In this document: positions 1 to 10,322 of the stretch, piece after piece
How positions within the stretch are numbered: the stretch's first letter is position 1
Layout: every line of letters begins with the position of its first letter
From: Pseudomonas reinekei
GTDB lineage: Bacteria > Pseudomonadota > Gammaproteobacteria > Pseudomonadales > Pseudomonadaceae
Assembly: GCF_001945365.1 (NCBI RefSeq)
Contig: NZ_MSTQ01000004.1
Location: 248,001 to 312,000, forward strand
DNA length: 64,000 nucleotides
Reading direction: 5' to 3'
Position numbers and translations under genes: made by a program
Notes under the pieces: model-generated
Told to the model about the DNA's origin: nothing
The model's input: the letters and a program-made list of their open reading frames with translations, nothing else
Databases searched by the model: none

Positions 1-372
1 TACATCCTGCCGCAAGACGCCGGGTCCGCTTCCAGCCTGTTCAACATCCTGCGCAACCTCGGCGGCGCCATTGGCATCGCCCTCCTCGCCACGCTGCTGG
101 ATGCGCGCACCAAGACCTATTTTGACTACTTGCGCGAATCCATCGTGCCGAGCAACCCGCAGGTTGCCGAACGTATTGCGTCACTCACCGACCGCTTGGG
201 CAATGAGACGGCGGCGCTGGGCAAGCTCAGCGAGATTGCCCATCAGCAGGCGTCGATCATGGCTTATAACGATGCGTTTCACTTTGTCGGGATTGCGCTG
301 GGGATCAGCATGTTGGCAGTGTTGTTGACCAAGAAGCTGCCGGAAGGATTGAAGGCTGGCGAGGCGCACTGA
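1..372 (+). CDS. MFS multidrug exporter, DHA2/EmrB type (3' end only)
   Basis: The reading frame is open from base 1 to the stop at 370-372 and gives the last 123 residues of a membrane protein. The end matches the C-terminus of 14-TM DHA2 (EmrB-like) drug exporters: a QDAGSASSLFNILRNLGGAIG segment typical of the loop and start of TM13, a polar periplasmic stretch with YFDYLRES, and a last hydrophobic helix (FVGIALGISMLAVLL) before a short charged tail. Such proteins are proton-driven efflux pumps in the inner membrane, normally paired with an EmrA-type fusion protein that would lie to the left. A strong hairpin follows. The family call is good; the substrate is unknown. Confidence 0.8.
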   Translation, partial: YILPQDAGSASSLFNILRNLGGAIGIALLATLLDARTKTYFDYLRESIVPSNPQVAERIASLTDRLGNETAALGKLSEIAHQQASIMAYNDAFHFVGIALGISMLAVLLTKKLPEGLKAGEAH

Positions 373-379
373 GACCGTG

Positions 380-413
380 GCGCCCCATCGCGGGCTTGCC
401 CGCGATGGGGCGC
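380..413. terminator. REP-like perfect hairpin between MFS gene and uvrB
   Basis: Two 16-base arms (380-395 and 398-413) are perfect reverse complements with a two-base loop and contain the core GCGGGCTTGCCCGC. No T-run follows on either strand, so it resembles a Pseudomonas REP palindrome more than a classic rho-independent terminator. It sits between the convergent ends of the MFS gene and uvrB and could protect both 3' ends. Confidence 0.6.
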
Positions 414-429
414 TGTCAGGCACTGAAGA

Positions 430-2445
<2,016 letters not shown>

Positions 2446-2781
2446 GTAAAACCTCTGGGATCACGCTTGCCGGCAAAACCGGCGCGAACGAGAAAGACCG
2501 CAAACGACCGATGTCGCCCGAGGAAAAAACTGGATTGCACTCAATGTGGAGCCGATTGCCATCGCTTTCAAGGCAAACGTCTTACATCGCCTAAAGCCTT
2601 GGACGACACCAATCGACTAACGGTCGAAAAATAATCGGAAAAACTTACCTTAAAAGCCGAATCGTCTGTCGCCATCGATCGCAGATGGCCTCTATACTAG
2701 CTCCCCGTTTGTGCACCGCTCTAGTGCATTCGGCTGGAGCGCGACACGTCCCTCCATTCTCCATTCAGAGCCGCCGCAAAA
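2446..2781. promoter_or_regulatory. Divergent intergenic region uvrB / aminotransferase, with probable promoter
   Basis: This 336-base gap serves two divergent genes. The only convincing promoter element is a TATACT hexamer at 2693-2698, placed for the aminotransferase on the plus strand; its -35 region is weak. No structured RNA or repeat was seen here. No SOS box was recognised for uvrB. Confidence 0.4.
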
Positions 2782-3978
2782 ATGAGCCTGTTCTCCGCTG
2801 TCGAAATGGCACCACGCGATCCAATCCTGGGCCTCAACGAAGCATTCAACGCCGATACCCGTACCAATAAGGTCAACCTGGGCGTCGGTGTTTATTGCAA
2901 CGAGGAGGGGAAAATTCCACTCCTGCGCGCCGTTGTCGAAGCCGAAACCATTCGCGTCGCTCAACACGCTTCCCGTGGCTACCTGCCAATCGACGGCATC
3001 GCCGCCTACGACCAGGCCGTACAAAAACTGCTGTTCGGCAATGATTCGCCGCTGATCGCTTCCGGCCGCGTCCTCACCACCCAGGCTGTGGGTGGTACCG
3101 GCGCGCTGAAAATCGGTGCCGACTTCCTCAAGCAACTGCTGCCGAGCGCGGTTGTGGCGATCAGCGACCCGAGCTGGGAAAACCACCGCGCGCTGTTCGA
3201 AACCGCCGGTTTCCCGGTGCAGAACTATCGCTACTACGACGCCGCGACCCACGACGTAAACCGTGTGGGCCTGCTGGAAGACCTGAACGCCCTGCCAAAC
3301 GGTTCGATCGTTGTGCTGCACGCTTGCTGCCACAACCCGACCGGCGTTGACCTGAGCCCGGCGGACTGGAAAAACGTTCTGGACGTCGTGAAAGCGAAAA
3401 ACCATGTGCCATTCCTCGACATGGCGTATCAAGGTTTCGGCGATGGCATCGACGAAGACGCCGCTGCCGTGCGTCTGTTCGCGGAATCGGGCCTGACCTT
3501 CTTCGTCTCCAGCTCGTTCTCCAAATCGTTCTCGCTGTACGGCGAGCGCGTTGGCGCCTTGTCGATCGTCAGCGAATCGAAGGAAGAAAGCGCGCGCGTG
3601 CTGTCGCAAGTCAAACGCGTGATCCGCACCAACTACTCCAACCCGCCGACCCACGGCGCAAGCATCGTTGCTGCCGTACTGAACAGCCCGGAGCTGCGCG
3701 CCCAGTGGGAAGCGGAACTGGCCGAAATGCGCCTGCGCATTCGCGGCATGCGCACTCAGATGGTCGAGACCCTGGCGAAAAACGCACCGCAGCGTGATTT
3801 CAGCTTCGTCGGTCGTCAGCGTGGCATGTTCTCGTACTCCGGCCTGAGCGTTGAGCAGGTTCACCGTCTGCGCAACGAGTTTGGCATTTACGCGCTGGAC
3901 ACTGGTCGTATCTGCGTGGCTGCGTTGAACCAGAGCAACATCAAGGCTGTGACGGATGCGATTGTTCAGGTGATCTGA
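2782..3978 (+). CDS. tyrB: Aromatic/aspartate aminotransferase (class I, subgroup Ia)
   Basis: The 398-residue protein matches the AspC/TyrB family over its whole length. It starts MSLFSAVEMAPRDPILGLNEAF, has the substrate-binding stretch VNLGVGVY near residue 35, HACCHNPTGVD near 180, the PLP lysine in SSFSKSFSLYGERVG near 247, and the conserved RTNYSNPP near 280. It transfers amino groups between aspartate or aromatic amino acids and 2-oxoglutarate in the cytosol. Pseudomonas has one such enzyme beside uvrB. AspC and TyrB cannot be told apart from sequence alone, so the symbol is tentative. A strong terminator follows. Confidence 0.93.
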   Translation: MSLFSAVEMAPRDPILGLNEAFNADTRTNKVNLGVGVYCNEEGKIPLLRAVVEAETIRVAQHASRGYLPIDGIAAYDQAVQKLLFGNDSPLIASGRVLTTQAVGGTGALKIGADFLKQLLPSAVVAISDPSWENHRALFETAGFPVQNYRYYDAATHDVNRVGLLEDLNALPNGSIVVLHACCHNPTGVDLSPADWKNVLDVVKAKNHVPFLDMAYQGFGDGIDEDAAAVRLFAESGLTFFVSSSFSKSFSLYGERVGALSIVSESKEESARVLSQVKRVIRTNYSNPPTHGASIVAAVLNSPELRAQWEAELAEMRLRIRGMRTQMVETLAKNAPQRDFSFVGRQRGMFSYSGLSVEQVHRLRNEFGIYALDTGRICVAALNQSNIKAVTDAIVQVI

Positions 3979-3994
3979 ACCGCGCCGTGATACG

Positions 3995-4027
3995 AAAAAC
4001 GGGAAGCCATTGGGCTTCCCGTTTTTT
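3995..4027 (+). terminator. Rho-independent terminator of the aminotransferase gene
   Basis: A perfect stem ACGGGAAGCC / GGCTTCCCGT with a four-base loop is flanked by A5 on the left and T6 on the right, 17 bases after the stop codon. It should work for the plus strand and may also stop minus-strand readthrough. Confidence 0.9.
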
Positions 4028-4085
4028 ATTTGTCGCAGATAAATCTCAAAGCGGCGACCGAGCCCTTAAACTGCACACTATCTGT

Positions 4086-4171
4086 TGTAGGTGCCGGCTT
4101 GCTGGCGATGGCGATCAGTCAATATCCATGTTGAATGTAATGGCCTCTTCGCCAGCAAGCCGGCTCCTACA
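4086..4171. repeat. REPIN: inverted REP doublet
   Basis: Two REP units face each other: 4086-4108 (core GCCGGCTTGCTGGCGA) and 4149-4171 (core TCGCCAGCAAGCCGGC). The spacer holds CAGTCAATATCCATGTTGAA, which resembles the spacer of a second doublet at 49658-49746. Such doublets are the mobile unit (REPIN) moved in trans by RAYT transposases in fluorescent pseudomonads; no RAYT gene is in this window. Confidence 0.75.
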
Positions 4172-4209
4172 GGTTTTGTGTACACCCGAGAATTCGAAAG
4201 AGAGCCCAC

Positions 4210-4422
4210 ATGAAGAACGATGACCTACGCGCCGATCGCGATGACCTTGACGACCTGGATCGCTTTACTCCTCGCACCCCGGCTAAACAACGCAGCAACA
4301 ACCTGGTGATGCAAGTCGCTGCCGGGGTGTTTCTCGGCGGCCTGGCCCTGTGGCTGGTGCAATTGGGCGCCACGGCGCTCTACGCCAAACTGATGATGGG
4401 CACGATCACCTTCGGCGGTTAA
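4210..4422 (+). CDS. Small single-pass membrane protein
   Basis: This 70-residue protein has a charged, Asp-rich N-terminus (residues 1-25), a basic stretch ending at about 30, then one hydrophobic helix at about 33-58 (VMQVAAGVFLGGLALWLVQLG). The ATG at 4210 follows AGAGAG. By charge distribution the N-terminus probably stays in the cytosol. Its stop overlaps the stop of the next, convergent gene by four bases. Function is not recognised. Confidence 0.7.
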   Translation: MKNDDLRADRDDLDDLDRFTPRTPAKQRSNNLVMQVAAGVFLGGLALWLVQLGATALYAKLMMGTITFGG

Positions 4423-4649
4423 GCCAACTCGGTCGCGCGCTGGCTGGCGGCGTCGTCATAGGCGACGTAAAGCGATTCCGCGACCTGGCTCTTGATCGCC
4501 TTGGTGCTTTCCAGGCCCAGGACAAATCCCTCGGCCTTGCCACCGGCGCGGTTCAACTCATCGGCGGTGCTGGCCTGAGTGATCGCGTCGAAGAGTTTTT
4601 CGGCAGGCGGGCCGACCCCTTTGGGCAGGCTGATCTGAGCGATGCTCAT
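4419..4649 (-). CDS. Small conserved hypothetical protein
   Basis: The ATG at 4647-4649 follows GAGGTG and gives 76 residues beginning MSIAQISLPKGVG. A longer frame opens to 4754 but lacks a better ribosome site. The protein is soluble, Ala-rich and predicted helical, with no signal peptide or known motif. It converges on the small membrane-protein gene with a four-base overlap of stop codons. Function unknown. Confidence 0.6.
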   Translation of the reverse strand: MSIAQISLPKGVGPPAEKLFDAITQASTADELNRAGGKAEGFVLGLESTKAIKSQVAESLYVAYDDAASQRATELA

Positions 4650-4842
4650 GGGAGCACCTCGTTGTTTCGAGACGTTGTGAGGGGCAAACGGGACATGGCG
4701 CGTACCTTTTCGGCGAATGGCCGGCAGCGCGTGTAACCACTTCCGGGTCGCCATGTTAGCCCCCTGAGACGATTCCGGTAACCGCCAATCACCGATAAAC
4801 CACCGTCTGTCACGATGAATCCGCCATCTTGCTAACAGTCGC

Positions 4843-4870
4843 TTGACTTCTCTTTTTGAATCAGTAACAT
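4843..4870 (+). promoter_or_regulatory. Promoter of tRNA-Asn
   Basis: TTGACT at 4843-4848 and TAACAT at 4865-4870 are 16 bases apart, and the tRNA starts 10 bases further on. This is a good sigma-70 promoter for the stable RNA. Confidence 0.7.
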
Positions 4871-4879
4871 AGGCGCCAT

Positions 4880-4955
<76 letters not shown>

Positions 4956-4988
4956 GACAAGGTTCGGAGATCAAAATCTCCGGCCAAC

Positions 4989-5017
4989 AAAAAACCCGCC
5001 TTATGGCGGGTTTTTTT
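4989..5017. terminator. Terminator after tRNA-Asn, shared with the convergent AraC gene
   Basis: AAAACCCGCC and GGCGGGTTTT form a stem with a TTAT loop, with A-rich left and T7 right flanks. The symmetry suits both the tRNA transcript and the AraC-family gene ending at 5035 on the other strand. Confidence 0.88.
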
Positions 5018-5034
5018 GTGCTCGCGTTTCCTGC

Positions 5035-6030
5035 TCATGCCTGAGACTTCATCGTCTGCTTCGGCAACTCTCCAAACCGCTGCCGATAGTAATTGGCAAA
5101 TCGCCCCACATGCCCAAACCCGAATTCCAGCGCCACCTCAGTCACACTGGCGTGCGGTCGCGCCAGCAAGTATTCCCGCGCGGCCTCAAGCCGTAATCCG
5201 CGCAAGCGATCCATCGGGCTCTGACCGTATTCGCGCTGGCACAGGGTGTTCAAGCTGCGAATGCTCACCCCGGTGGCAACCGCCAGTTCAGCCAGGGTAA
5301 TGCCCTGGACAAGGTGCTCGCGCATACACGCGTCGATTTTTTGCAGCTGCCGCGTGGGCTGCCGTGGCGCCGGCGAGTCTTGTTGCGCAACGCCACAATG
5401 GCTGAGCAGAAACAACGGCAGGCTTTGCTCCAGGTGCTGCAACCAGCGCGAAGGTGCCACGCTCGCCTCGCCCTCGGGCAAATGCTCCAGCAACTCGCTG
5501 ACCAGTCGAAACCAGCGCATCGCCAGTGGTCGTTGCAGGCGGCTGACCGGCGCCAGCGTGAAGCCCGACGGCAAGTCATCGGCCAGCGCTTGCTGGCTCG
5601 CCTCGATCAATGCCAGTGGCAGTTTGAGAATCAGTTGCTCACAGCCCTCCTCCCACACCACTCGCGCCTGCTCACGCGGGGACAGGATCGCCACTTCGCC
5701 AGGGCTGACGCCATAGCTCATGCCGTCGGACTCCAGGGTGGCGCTACCGCGCAGCGGCATTTGTACCAGGACGAAATCTTCGAACGGCTGCGGGCGGATT
5801 TCCACCAGGCCGCCGTAGCGCAGCGCATACAGTTCGCAACTGGCGACCTGGCCACGATAGAACGCCGTATCGACACCGCCCCGCGGCCACTCCAGCTCAT
5901 GCTCCACCAGCACTTGCCTCATCAAACGCTGGGTTTCCTGCGCCGAGCGGCTGGTGAAGACCGGCTCACGGCACATCAGCGACAAGTTCAGGCCCACACT
6001 GTTAGCAGTGGCCGCGTGTAGAGTCGTCAT
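5035..6030 (-). CDS. AraC/XylS-family transcriptional activator (BenR/AntR-like)
   Basis: The 331-residue protein has an N-terminal cupin-like AraC-binding domain (about 40-220; RYGGLVEIRPQPFEDFVLVQMPLRG) as in XylS/BenR, and a C-terminal double helix-turn-helix (about 235-325; ITLAELAVATGVSIRSLN and SVTEVALEFGFGHVGRFANY). It starts one base after the stop of the regulator encoded upstream, so the two are probably cotranscribed. XylS-type proteins bind aromatic acids and activate sigma-dependent promoters with tandem GGNTA half-sites. Such a site lies before the Rieske operon at 17382-17417, so this gene or its neighbour is the likely activator. Which of the two is AntR cannot be decided by eye. 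Confidence 0.85.
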   Translation of the reverse strand: MTTLHAATANSVGLNLSLMCREPVFTSRSAQETQRLMRQVLVEHELEWPRGGVDTAFYRGQVASCELYALRYGGLVEIRPQPFEDFVLVQMPLRGSATLESDGMSYGVSPGEVAILSPREQARVVWEEGCEQLILKLPLALIEASQQALADDLPSGFTLAPVSRLQRPLAMRWFRLVSELLEHLPEGEASVAPSRWLQHLEQSLPLFLLSHCGVAQQDSPAPRQPTRQLQKIDACMREHLVQGITLAELAVATGVSIRSLNTLCQREYGQSPMDRLRGLRLEAAREYLLARPHASVTEVALEFGFGHVGRFANYYRQRFGELPKQTMKSQA

Positions 6031-6031
6031 T

Positions 6032-7045
6032 TCAAAGCGACCGATTGCGACGGGCTTCGCTGCGTTGCAGGGTGGCGCTGGGCGTTTCGTTGAACAGCTT
6101 GCGGTATTCGCTGGCGAACCGGCCCAGATGCGAGAACCCCCAGCACATGGCGATCACGGAAATATTGCGCACCGAGGCGTCTTCGAGGATTTCCTGGCGC
6201 ACGGCGCCGAGGCGATACTTTTTCAAGTAAGCCATGGGCGATACGCCCAGGTGCTTGCGAAAACCCTCAAACAGCTTGAAGCGCGACACACCTGCCGCCG
6301 CTTCGATGTCCTCCAGGTGAATGTCCTCGCGGGCGTTGCTTTCGATGAAGTCCTTGGCGCGCACCAGGTAATACGGCAACTTGACGCCCAGTTGCTCACG
6401 CAGTTCGGCACTGTAGTTGTTGGGCTGGGAAAGAATCAGCCCCTTGATCAGCGCGCTTTCGATATCGCGGGTGAAGAACACCTGATTGAACAGGTCATGG
6501 CCGCGTTCCATCTCATCGATGTAGTAACGGGCCAGTCGCCACCAGGAGGCAGAGGCGCCGTTGACTGCGTCCATCACCGGCTCGAATTTCACCGGCATCT
6601 CCAGCGGACGTTGCAGCATGCCTTCCAGAGTCTGGCGCATGGCCATGCGGGTGATCACCACGGAAATCTTGTGGCAGTCACCGGCCATGCTCAGTGACTG
6701 GGTTTCGTGGGGCGTCACGATCAGCCCCTGGTCCTGGTTGGAGTGTAACCGGCGACCATCCTTGATCAGCTCCTGCTCGCCGCGAATCGGCAGGCTGAGG
6801 CTGTAGCAGTTGAGGTGTTCAGCGTCCTCGACGCCGATGGTCACGTCGGTGCCATATTCCATACGCCCCAGGGTCGTGGACATCGATTTGAACACATTGG
6901 CCTTGTGGTGAAACTGAATCCGGTTCGGCTGGCTGGTCTGTAATTCATGCGGCCCGCAAATGCCGGCCATCCACGCACGGGCACCGGCCAGGTCGTAGCG
7001 ATCTATGCGGATATCTCGAAACTGAACAACATTTGGTTCGGTCAT
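6032..7045 (-). CDS. AraC-family transcriptional regulator (AntR-like candidate)
   Basis: I chose the ATG at 7043-7045 (MTEPNVVQFRDI), giving 337 residues; a frame 18 codons longer begins less plausibly. Residues 50-210 form an AraC-binding-like sensory domain (FHHKANVFKSMSTTLGRMEYG, CYSLSLPIRGEQEL). Residues 235-330 form the AraC DNA-binding domain (IHLEDIEAAAGVSRFKLFEG and NISVIAMCWGFSHLGRFASE). It is the first gene of a two-regulator operon and lies on the same strand as the porin, divergent from antABC. It is a candidate activator of antABC or of the second Rieske operon. Confidence 0.82.
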   Translation of the reverse strand: MTEPNVVQFRDIRIDRYDLAGARAWMAGICGPHELQTSQPNRIQFHHKANVFKSMSTTLGRMEYGTDVTIGVEDAEHLNCYSLSLPIRGEQELIKDGRRLHSNQDQGLIVTPHETQSLSMAGDCHKISVVITRMAMRQTLEGMLQRPLEMPVKFEPVMDAVNGASASWWRLARYYIDEMERGHDLFNQVFFTRDIESALIKGLILSQPNNYSAELREQLGVKLPYYLVRAKDFIESNAREDIHLEDIEAAAGVSRFKLFEGFRKHLGVSPMAYLKKYRLGAVRQEILEDASVRNISVIAMCWGFSHLGRFASEYRKLFNETPSATLQRSEARRNRSL

Positions 7046-7233
7046 GTCAGTACACCCACGGCAATGGACATCGACACGCTCTTCGGCGCGTATTCTCATT
7101 GGGTTTGCAAGGGCTATGCCCAGCCGGTGCGAACAGACGAAATCCGCAATTTTCGGCTAGCAATCGGAAACTATCCGGATATTGAACGCGTTGCGCGGCG
7201 TTGATGTGCACGGCCAGGGTGCCATAACGGGTC

Positions 7234-7265
7234 GACGCCTCGGGTAAAACGCTACCCGAGGCGTC
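7234..7265. terminator. Hairpin downstream of the porin gene
   Basis: GACGCCTCGGGTA and TACCCGAGGCGTC are 13-base perfect arms around a six-base loop, 40 bases beyond the porin stop codon on the minus strand. No strong T-run is present, so termination is plausible rather than certain. Confidence 0.6.
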
Positions 7266-7304
7266 ACTTCAGCGCACAACGGCTTGTCATTTCAGGGCAG
7301 GACG

Positions 7305-8555
7305 TTACCAAAATTTCCATGTGTAGGTGGTGATCAGGCGGTTCTCTACCCAGTCATTGCCGTGACTGAATTTGGAAACGACGTTGCCCGCCTCCACGCC
7401 CACACCTTTGAGCGGGCCGCTTTGCACGACATACGACAGCACCAGGTCGCGCTCCTGTTCCGCCGCCTGGCTGAGGTTGTCGCCACGGTCCACCGACGTC
7501 CCCTTGAAGTAGCGGGTCATGAAATTCAGGCCTGGCACGCCCATGGCGGCAAAGTCGTAGTCATAACGAACCTGCCAGGATTTTTCGTTAGGCTTGATGA
7601 ACCCTACCCGCGACCAGTTCACCAGGAACGGCTGCGGTACATAACCGCCCAAGGTCGGGAAGTTGCTGTCGCCCAGCATGCGCTGGTAGCCCACGCCGAA
7701 CCGGTGCCCGCCCTTTTTCAGCGAGGTCATGGCGCCGTAGGAACTGTTGTCGATGTCGCCGTAAAGGGCATCGCCCTCTTCGTTGTTGTTGAAGTAACGC
7801 AGGTCGGTCTTCAGGCCATAACCGTTACCCAGGTCTGCCAGATGGGTGATGCCCAGGTAGTGCTGCTGGTAGATGTCTTCCAGTTGCGCGTAAAAGTAAG
7901 AACCGGTCAGCGACGGGGTTAAGGCATAGCTGGCACCGGCGAGGTTGAGCCCGTCGCTGCCGTGGCGCACGCCGGAGCCCGTCTGCAGGTACAACTTTTC
8001 GTAGTTGGAAGAGTTACGCGCACCGATTTCCGTCAGCCGCCCGGCGGTCAACGTCAAGCCGTCGATTTCCTTGGACTCGAGCAAGCCACCGCGATAGGTC
8101 GTGACCAATTGGCGAGAGTCATCAATGATCACCACCGGCAGAAACGGGCGCAGCTCACCGACTTTCAACTCGGTTTTCGAATAGCGCATTTTCAGCGTTG
8201 CACCGCCGCGGCCATATTCATCGGCCTGTTCCTGACGGCTTTTGCTGTAAGGGATGATGCTGTCATCGCCCCGCCCGCCACCGCCGTCCAGTCGATAGGC
8301 GTATTGCACCTCCGCATCCACGCCAAACTGCACCGGACCCTCGGTATAGCCGGAGGCGAAACGCAGGTCGAAACCCTGGGTCCAGCTGCCCACTCGCGAA
8401 TGGGGCGGATTGTCGCCCTTGAAGTCCCGATCAATGTAAAAGTTACGGGTGCCAAGGGTCAGCTTGCTGTCATTGACGACATCTGCCTGCGCCAACAATG
8501 GTGTCAACAAGCCAACTGTTTGAACTCCCCGAACCAGCCACGACTTATGCAACAT
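7305..8555 (-). CDS. OprD-family outer membrane porin
   Basis: The 416-residue product has the usual OprD-family length. A short signal region (VQTVGLLTPLLAQA) precedes SKLTLGTRNFYIDRDF, the typical mature start. Further family signs are YSKTELKVGELRPFLPVV near 125, LTAGRLTEIGARNSS near 165, many alternating amphipathic strands, and a terminal aromatic residue (TYTWKFW) needed for barrel assembly. Members of this family import aromatic acids such as benzoate and vanillate or basic amino acids. Divergence from antA suggests uptake of anthranilate or a related aromatic acid. Substrate is inferred from context only. Confidence 0.9.
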   Translation of the reverse strand: MLHKSWLVRGVQTVGLLTPLLAQADVVNDSKLTLGTRNFYIDRDFKGDNPPHSRVGSWTQGFDLRFASGYTEGPVQFGVDAEVQYAYRLDGGGGRGDDSIIPYSKSRQEQADEYGRGGATLKMRYSKTELKVGELRPFLPVVIIDDSRQLVTTYRGGLLESKEIDGLTLTAGRLTEIGARNSSNYEKLYLQTGSGVRHGSDGLNLAGASYALTPSLTGSYFYAQLEDIYQQHYLGITHLADLGNGYGLKTDLRYFNNNEEGDALYGDIDNSSYGAMTSLKKGGHRFGVGYQRMLGDSNFPTLGGYVPQPFLVNWSRVGFIKPNEKSWQVRYDYDFAAMGVPGLNFMTRYFKGTSVDRGDNLSQAAEQERDLVLSYVVQSGPLKGVGVEAGNVVSKFSHGNDWVENRLITTYTWKFW

Positions 8556-8916
8556 ATTATTTCTTCCCCCTGCCGCTTATTGAGCAGCGCATGAATAGAA
8601 GGCACTTCGGGTACAGAACCCTGGGCCATGAGTAATGGCAGTTTTTAGTGACCTGAAGCGAGACACTCTGGTGGTGCTTCGATTGAAATTAAGCCGCAAC
8701 AAGTTCATCAGCGGCTATCCCGTTACTAAATGACAAATAGCCACTTGCTCAGCCGCCATTCGCAGCAACAACCAATAATTACGGGGGTCTGTCGCCAACA
8801 ACCGAGGTTCACGGCTTATTTTCCGGATGCGTTTCCACTAATAAGCGGATAGACCCTGTCAGCTGCCACGGCATTAAATGAAGGCGTGAATTAGCCCATT
8901 GGCCGAGGACTGGGAA
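8556..8916. promoter_or_regulatory. Divergent control region porin / antA with XylS-like half-sites
   Basis: This 361-base gap must drive the porin to the left and antABC to the right. At 8825-8829 (GGATG) and 8847-8851 (GGATA) two direct half-sites lie 22 bases apart; the second sits in AAGCGGATA, the core of a XylS half-site at Pm. TTAAAT at 8874-8879 is a reasonable -10, placing the second half-site over the -35 position as in XylS-type promoters. The spacing is one base longer than the usual 21, so this is weaker than the site at 17382. Confidence 0.45.
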
Positions 8917-10320
8917 ATGACAACTGCACGAAGTGTCGAACAGTGGAAAAGTTATATAGAAAGTTGCCTGGACTTCCGCCCGCAAGACGGTGTTTATCGC
9001 ATTGCCCGCGATATGTTTACCGACCCGGAACTGTTCGATCTGGAAATGGAACTGATTTTCGAGAAGAACTGGATCTACGCCTGCCACGAAAGCGAGATCG
9101 CCAATCCTCACGACTTCATGACAATGCGCGCCGGCCGCCAGCCGCTGATCATCACGCGCGATGGTGAAGGTCGTCTCAACGCCCTGATCAATGCCTGCCA
9201 GCACCGCGGCACCACCCTCACCCGCGTCGGCAAGGGTAACCAGTCGACCTTCACCTGCCCTTTTCACGCCTGGTGCTACAAAAGCGACGGCCGTCTGGTG
9301 AAGGTCAAGGCACCGGGGGAATACCCCGAGGGTTTCGACAAGGCCACCCGCGGTCTGAAAAAGGCCCGTATCGAAAGCTACAACGGCTTTGTGTTCGTCA
9401 GCCTCAATGTGGAAGGCACCGATACCCTCGAAGACTTTCTCGGTGACGCCAAGGTGTTCTTCGACATGATGGTGGCGCAATCGCCGACCGGTCAGCTCGA
9501 AGTGCTGCCGGGCAAATCGGCCTACACCTACGACGGCAACTGGAAACTGCAGAACGAGAACGGTCTGGACGGTTATCACGTCAGCACCGTCCACTACAAC
9601 TACGTGGCCACCGTTCAGCATCGCCAGCAGGTCAACGCCGAGAAAGGCCTGACCGCCAGCGACACCCTGGACTACAGCAAGCTGGGCGCGGGCGACAAGG
9701 AAACCGATGACGGCTGGTTCGCCTTCCACAACGGCCACAGCGTGCTGTTCAGCGACATGCCCAACCCCGCCGTGCGCCCGGGCTACGCCAGCATCATGCC
9801 GCGCCTGGTCGAGGAACACGGCCAAGGCAAGGCCGAATGGATGATGCACCGCCTGCGCAACCTCAACGTCTACCCGAGCATGTTCTTCCTCGACCAGATC
9901 AGCTCGCAGTTGCGGATCATCCGCCCGCTGGCCTGGAACAAGACCGAGATCAACAGCTTCTGCCTGGGCGTGGTCGGCGAGTCGGACGCGGATCGGGAAA
10001 ACCGCATTCGTCAGTTCGAAGACTTCTTCAACGTGTCCGGCATGGGCACCCCCGATGACCTGGTGGAGTTCCGTGAAGCCCAGCGTGGCTTCCAGGCACG
10101 CCTGGAGCGCTGGAGCGATATTTCCCGCGGCCAGGGCAAGTGGGTCGAAGGCCCGACCCGCAACAGCGAGACCATTGGCATCGCTCCAGCCCTGACCGGC
10201 ACCGAGTTCACCCATGAAGGCCTGTACGTCAACCAGCACGCCAACTGGCAGCGCTTTTTGCTTGAAGGCCTGGCGCGCAAAGCGGCCGAACAACAACCGT
10301 TGAAACTGCGTGAGGTGTGA
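8917..10320 (+). CDS. antA: Anthranilate 1,2-dioxygenase large (alpha) subunit
   Basis: With ATG at 8917 (after GAGGACTGGGAA) the protein is 467 residues, the AntA length. The Rieske [2Fe-2S] ligands are C94/H96 in NACQHRGTTL and C114/H117 in TCPFHAWC. The mononuclear iron site has the bridging D218 and ligands H221 and H226 in NENGLDGYHVSTVH. The text follows known AntA proteins closely (KLGAGDKETDDGWF, SVLFSDMPNP, ISSQLRIIRP, EFTHEGLYVNQH) and is distinct from BenA. With AntB and AntC it deaminates and decarboxylates anthranilate to catechol. No cat genes for catechol cleavage are in the window. Confidence 0.94.
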   Translation: MTTARSVEQWKSYIESCLDFRPQDGVYRIARDMFTDPELFDLEMELIFEKNWIYACHESEIANPHDFMTMRAGRQPLIITRDGEGRLNALINACQHRGTTLTRVGKGNQSTFTCPFHAWCYKSDGRLVKVKAPGEYPEGFDKATRGLKKARIESYNGFVFVSLNVEGTDTLEDFLGDAKVFFDMMVAQSPTGQLEVLPGKSAYTYDGNWKLQNENGLDGYHVSTVHYNYVATVQHRQQVNAEKGLTASDTLDYSKLGAGDKETDDGWFAFHNGHSVLFSDMPNPAVRPGYASIMPRLVEEHGQGKAEWMMHRLRNLNVYPSMFFLDQISSQLRIIRPLAWNKTEINSFCLGVVGESDADRENRIRQFEDFFNVSGMGTPDDLVEFREAQRGFQARLERWSDISRGQGKWVEGPTRNSETIGIAPALTGTEFTHEGLYVNQHANWQRFLLEGLARKAAEQQPLKLREV

Positions 10321-10322
10321 AC

